Assembly: GCA_031266315.1 (NCBI GenBank)
Contig: JAISBG010000441.1
Span: forward strand, 1-5,304
Origin: Planctomycetaceae bacterium
GTDB lineage: Bacteria > Planctomycetota > Planctomycetia > Pirellulales > Thermoguttaceae
DNA length: 5,304 nt
Reading direction: 5' to 3'
This document shows positions 4,058-5,304 of this stretch, in pieces. How positions within the stretch are numbered: position 1 is the first letter of the stretch; every line of letters begins with the position of its first letter. Under the pieces are notes generated by a model. That model saw only the letters and a program-made list of their open reading frames with translations, made no database searches and was not told where the DNA came from. A program made the position numbers and the translations under genes.

Positions 4058-5149
4058 TTATCGTAAACCGAGTCGGAAGAGGTGGTCACGCAATGCGGTG
4101 TCTTCTGATAATCCTGTTTTGATTCGTTCAATCATGTGCCGGATTGTTGCCGGATCACGATTGCCGAAATATTTGGCGATTTCTTTTTGTTGTTGTCCGG
4201 TTTGCCGCCATGCCAGATAAACAGCAATACTTCGCGCTAAAGCAGTGGTTTTAGAACGGGAACTTCCACGTAAATCGGTAAGTTTCAGAGAAAAATGTTT
4301 CGCGGTTCTTTTGGCAATCGAATCCACTCCGGGACGCACGGTTTGCAGCCGGTTCTGAAGAAAAAGTTTCCAGGAAGCGGCATCGATTTTCGTGTCCGAC
4401 GCAACCGCTTCGAAATACATTTGGGCAAATGTTCCGTACAACGCGGGAATCGAAATCGGCAACGCTTCGGCGATTGAATCCAGCAGAAAATCAGGCAACT
4501 GAACACGAAATGCCGCGGACAGTTCCCGCAAAAAACGTTTCCGAACCGCAAGTCCGGGAAGAAAAACCGGAATCGTTGTTCCGCCGATAAGTCTTGACGC
4601 AAGTGTTTCGGAAAAAGTTCCGCTTTCTCCCGGATAACCGGTTGTTGCAAAAACCGCCGTACCGCCATTGCGGACGAGAGCGTCCAACGTATGACGTAAT
4701 TCCTCTTGCGCCCAAAGTTTATCCTGCAATTGATCCAAATCGTCAATCAACAGCAACGCCGCCTCACGATATCGGCGGCGAAAATCATCTGTTGTCCGTG
4801 TGTCGAGCGATTCGGTGAATGACCGAGCAAAATCTACCGCCGGCAACAAAAATGCAAGACGTTTTGATGTTGAAGTGGAAGTTCGGTGATTTTTCCGCCA
4901 TGCGTCCAAAATACCTTGCAAGAGATGCGAACGCCCCGAACCAACCGCACCGTAAAATAACAACGGTAAACGATCCCGCGGTAAATTTCCTTCCACTGCC
5001 CACTGAACAACCGGTTCCAAAACATAGTTTTCGGGACCGATCATAAATCCGTGTTGTGAAGCGGGAAAAACCGCTTGGGACTGATTGGAATTTTCGTATT
5101 CCAACGGTTTGCCCGGAAATGGAATAAAACGAATTTCACCCAAACTCAT
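4058..5149 (-). CDS. Divergent DnaA-family AAA+ protein (DnaA paralogue)
   Basis: The product is 363 residues, shorter than typical DnaA (about 440-470), and lacks domain I and the linker. The AAA+ core runs from about 25 to 250. It has a P-loop GAVGSGRSHL (67-76) in which the invariant Lys is Arg (R73), Walker B LLLIDDL (132-138), a sensor-1-like FATTGYP (167-173) and SRL with R186 at the expected arginine-finger position. The sensor-2 Arg found in DnaA (VRELEGAL) is replaced by P235 in SIPALYGTF. A C-terminal helix-turn-helix domain (about 272-350) resembles DnaA domain IV. R306 matches E. coli R399, and FGNRDPATIRHMIERI (328-343) matches the signature, but two base-contacting residues (H434, T435) are Pro and Ala. 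It may bind DNA with altered specificity and weak or no ATP hydrolysis. Whether it is the organism's initiator or a regulator is unclear. No Shine-Dalgarno precedes the ATG. Confidence 0.85.
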   Translation of the reverse strand: MSLGEIRFIPFPGKPLEYENSNQSQAVFPASQHGFMIGPENYVLEPVVQWAVEGNLPRDRLPLLFYGAVGSGRSHLLQGILDAWRKNHRTSTSTSKRLAFLLPAVDFARSFTESLDTRTTDDFRRRYREAALLLIDDLDQLQDKLWAQEELRHTLDALVRNGGTAVFATTGYPGESGTFSETLASRLIGGTTIPVFLPGLAVRKRFLRELSAAFRVQLPDFLLDSIAEALPISIPALYGTFAQMYFEAVASDTKIDAASWKLFLQNRLQTVRPGVDSIAKRTAKHFSLKLTDLRGSSRSKTTALARSIAVYLAWRQTGQQQKEIAKYFGNRDPATIRHMIERIKTGLSEDTALRDHLFRLGLR

Positions 5150-5304
5150 GGTTCAAAATAGTAGGATACCAAATACAATAACTGCAAAAAAACTTAGGCA
5201 AACCGCTAATCAAAGCCGCCAACAGCAACGAAACGTAAATAGACCTGTTATACAACGTTTGCGCTTTTACGTTATTTTTCTTTTATTTTATGTAATGATG
5301 ATTT
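5150..5304. other. Upstream region of the DnaA-family gene
   Basis: No gene is seen. AACGTAAA (5232-5239) and TTTACGTT (5266-5273) form an 8-bp inverted repeat 26 bases apart, and AACGTT lies between them (5254-5259). TTATACAAC (5248-5256) matches the DnaA box TTATCCACA at six of nine positions, which is weak. Reading on the minus strand, TATAAC in this block could serve as a -10 element, but no good -35 is seen. The rest is AT-rich. Confidence 0.4.

Noticed and set aside
3943..4131. Minus-strand frame of 62 codons ending in RWATF repeats
   Set aside because: It overlaps the 3' end of the DnaA-family gene and its repeats are just the translated 18-bp direct repeats. There is no ribosome binding site or family match.
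4285..4746. 153-codon minus-strand frame inside the DnaA-family gene
   Set aside because: It lies wholly in another frame of a gene with Walker and helix-turn-helix motifs and has no features of its own.

Overview
The window looks like part of an AT-rich member of the Planctomycetota, possibly an anaerobe. The best evidence is the gene at 2299-2928, which matches the planctomycete family DUF6677. The mix of genes with and without Shine-Dalgarno sites, and a poorly characterised polytopic membrane protein, fit this. Two bacterial-type 2[4Fe-4S] ferredoxins suggest low-potential, perhaps anaerobic, redox metabolism. The assignment rests on reading protein motifs by eye, not on any search.

Layout: 1-489 has no intact gene, but 252-452 on the + strand is the decayed C-terminal piece of a phage/plasmid-type RecA/DnaB-fold ATPase. 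490-1698 (-) encodes a 402-aa membrane protein. 1699-2298 is a divergent intergenic region with a perfect dyad, a 10-bp-stem hairpin and the first copy (A) of a ~140-bp dispersed repeat. 2299-2928 (+) is the DUF6677 gene. It converges on two tandem ferredoxin genes (3372-3551 and 3051-3230, both -), with a long hairpin between the converging units. 3552-4057 is a second gene-poor region with the second, inverted copy (B) of the ~140-bp repeat, a 10-bp-stem palindrome at its edge and three 18-bp direct repeats. 4058-5149 (-) is a DnaA-family AAA+ protein that lacks the N-terminal domain and has substitutions at key ATPase positions. 5150-5304 is its upstream region.

The genes do not form one pathway. 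The two ferredoxins are probably cotranscribed and well translated, since both have textbook Shine-Dalgarno sites that the other genes lack. The most unusual features are the pair of inverted ~140-bp repeats with imperfect terminal inverted repeats that bracket the DUF6677-ferredoxin block, the tandem 18-mers next to copy B, and the divergent DnaA paralogue whose 3' end lies ~60 bp from those 18-mers. Together with the ATPase remnant they suggest a locus shaped by small repetitive elements and past mobile DNA. No rRNA, tRNA or CRISPR array was recognised.
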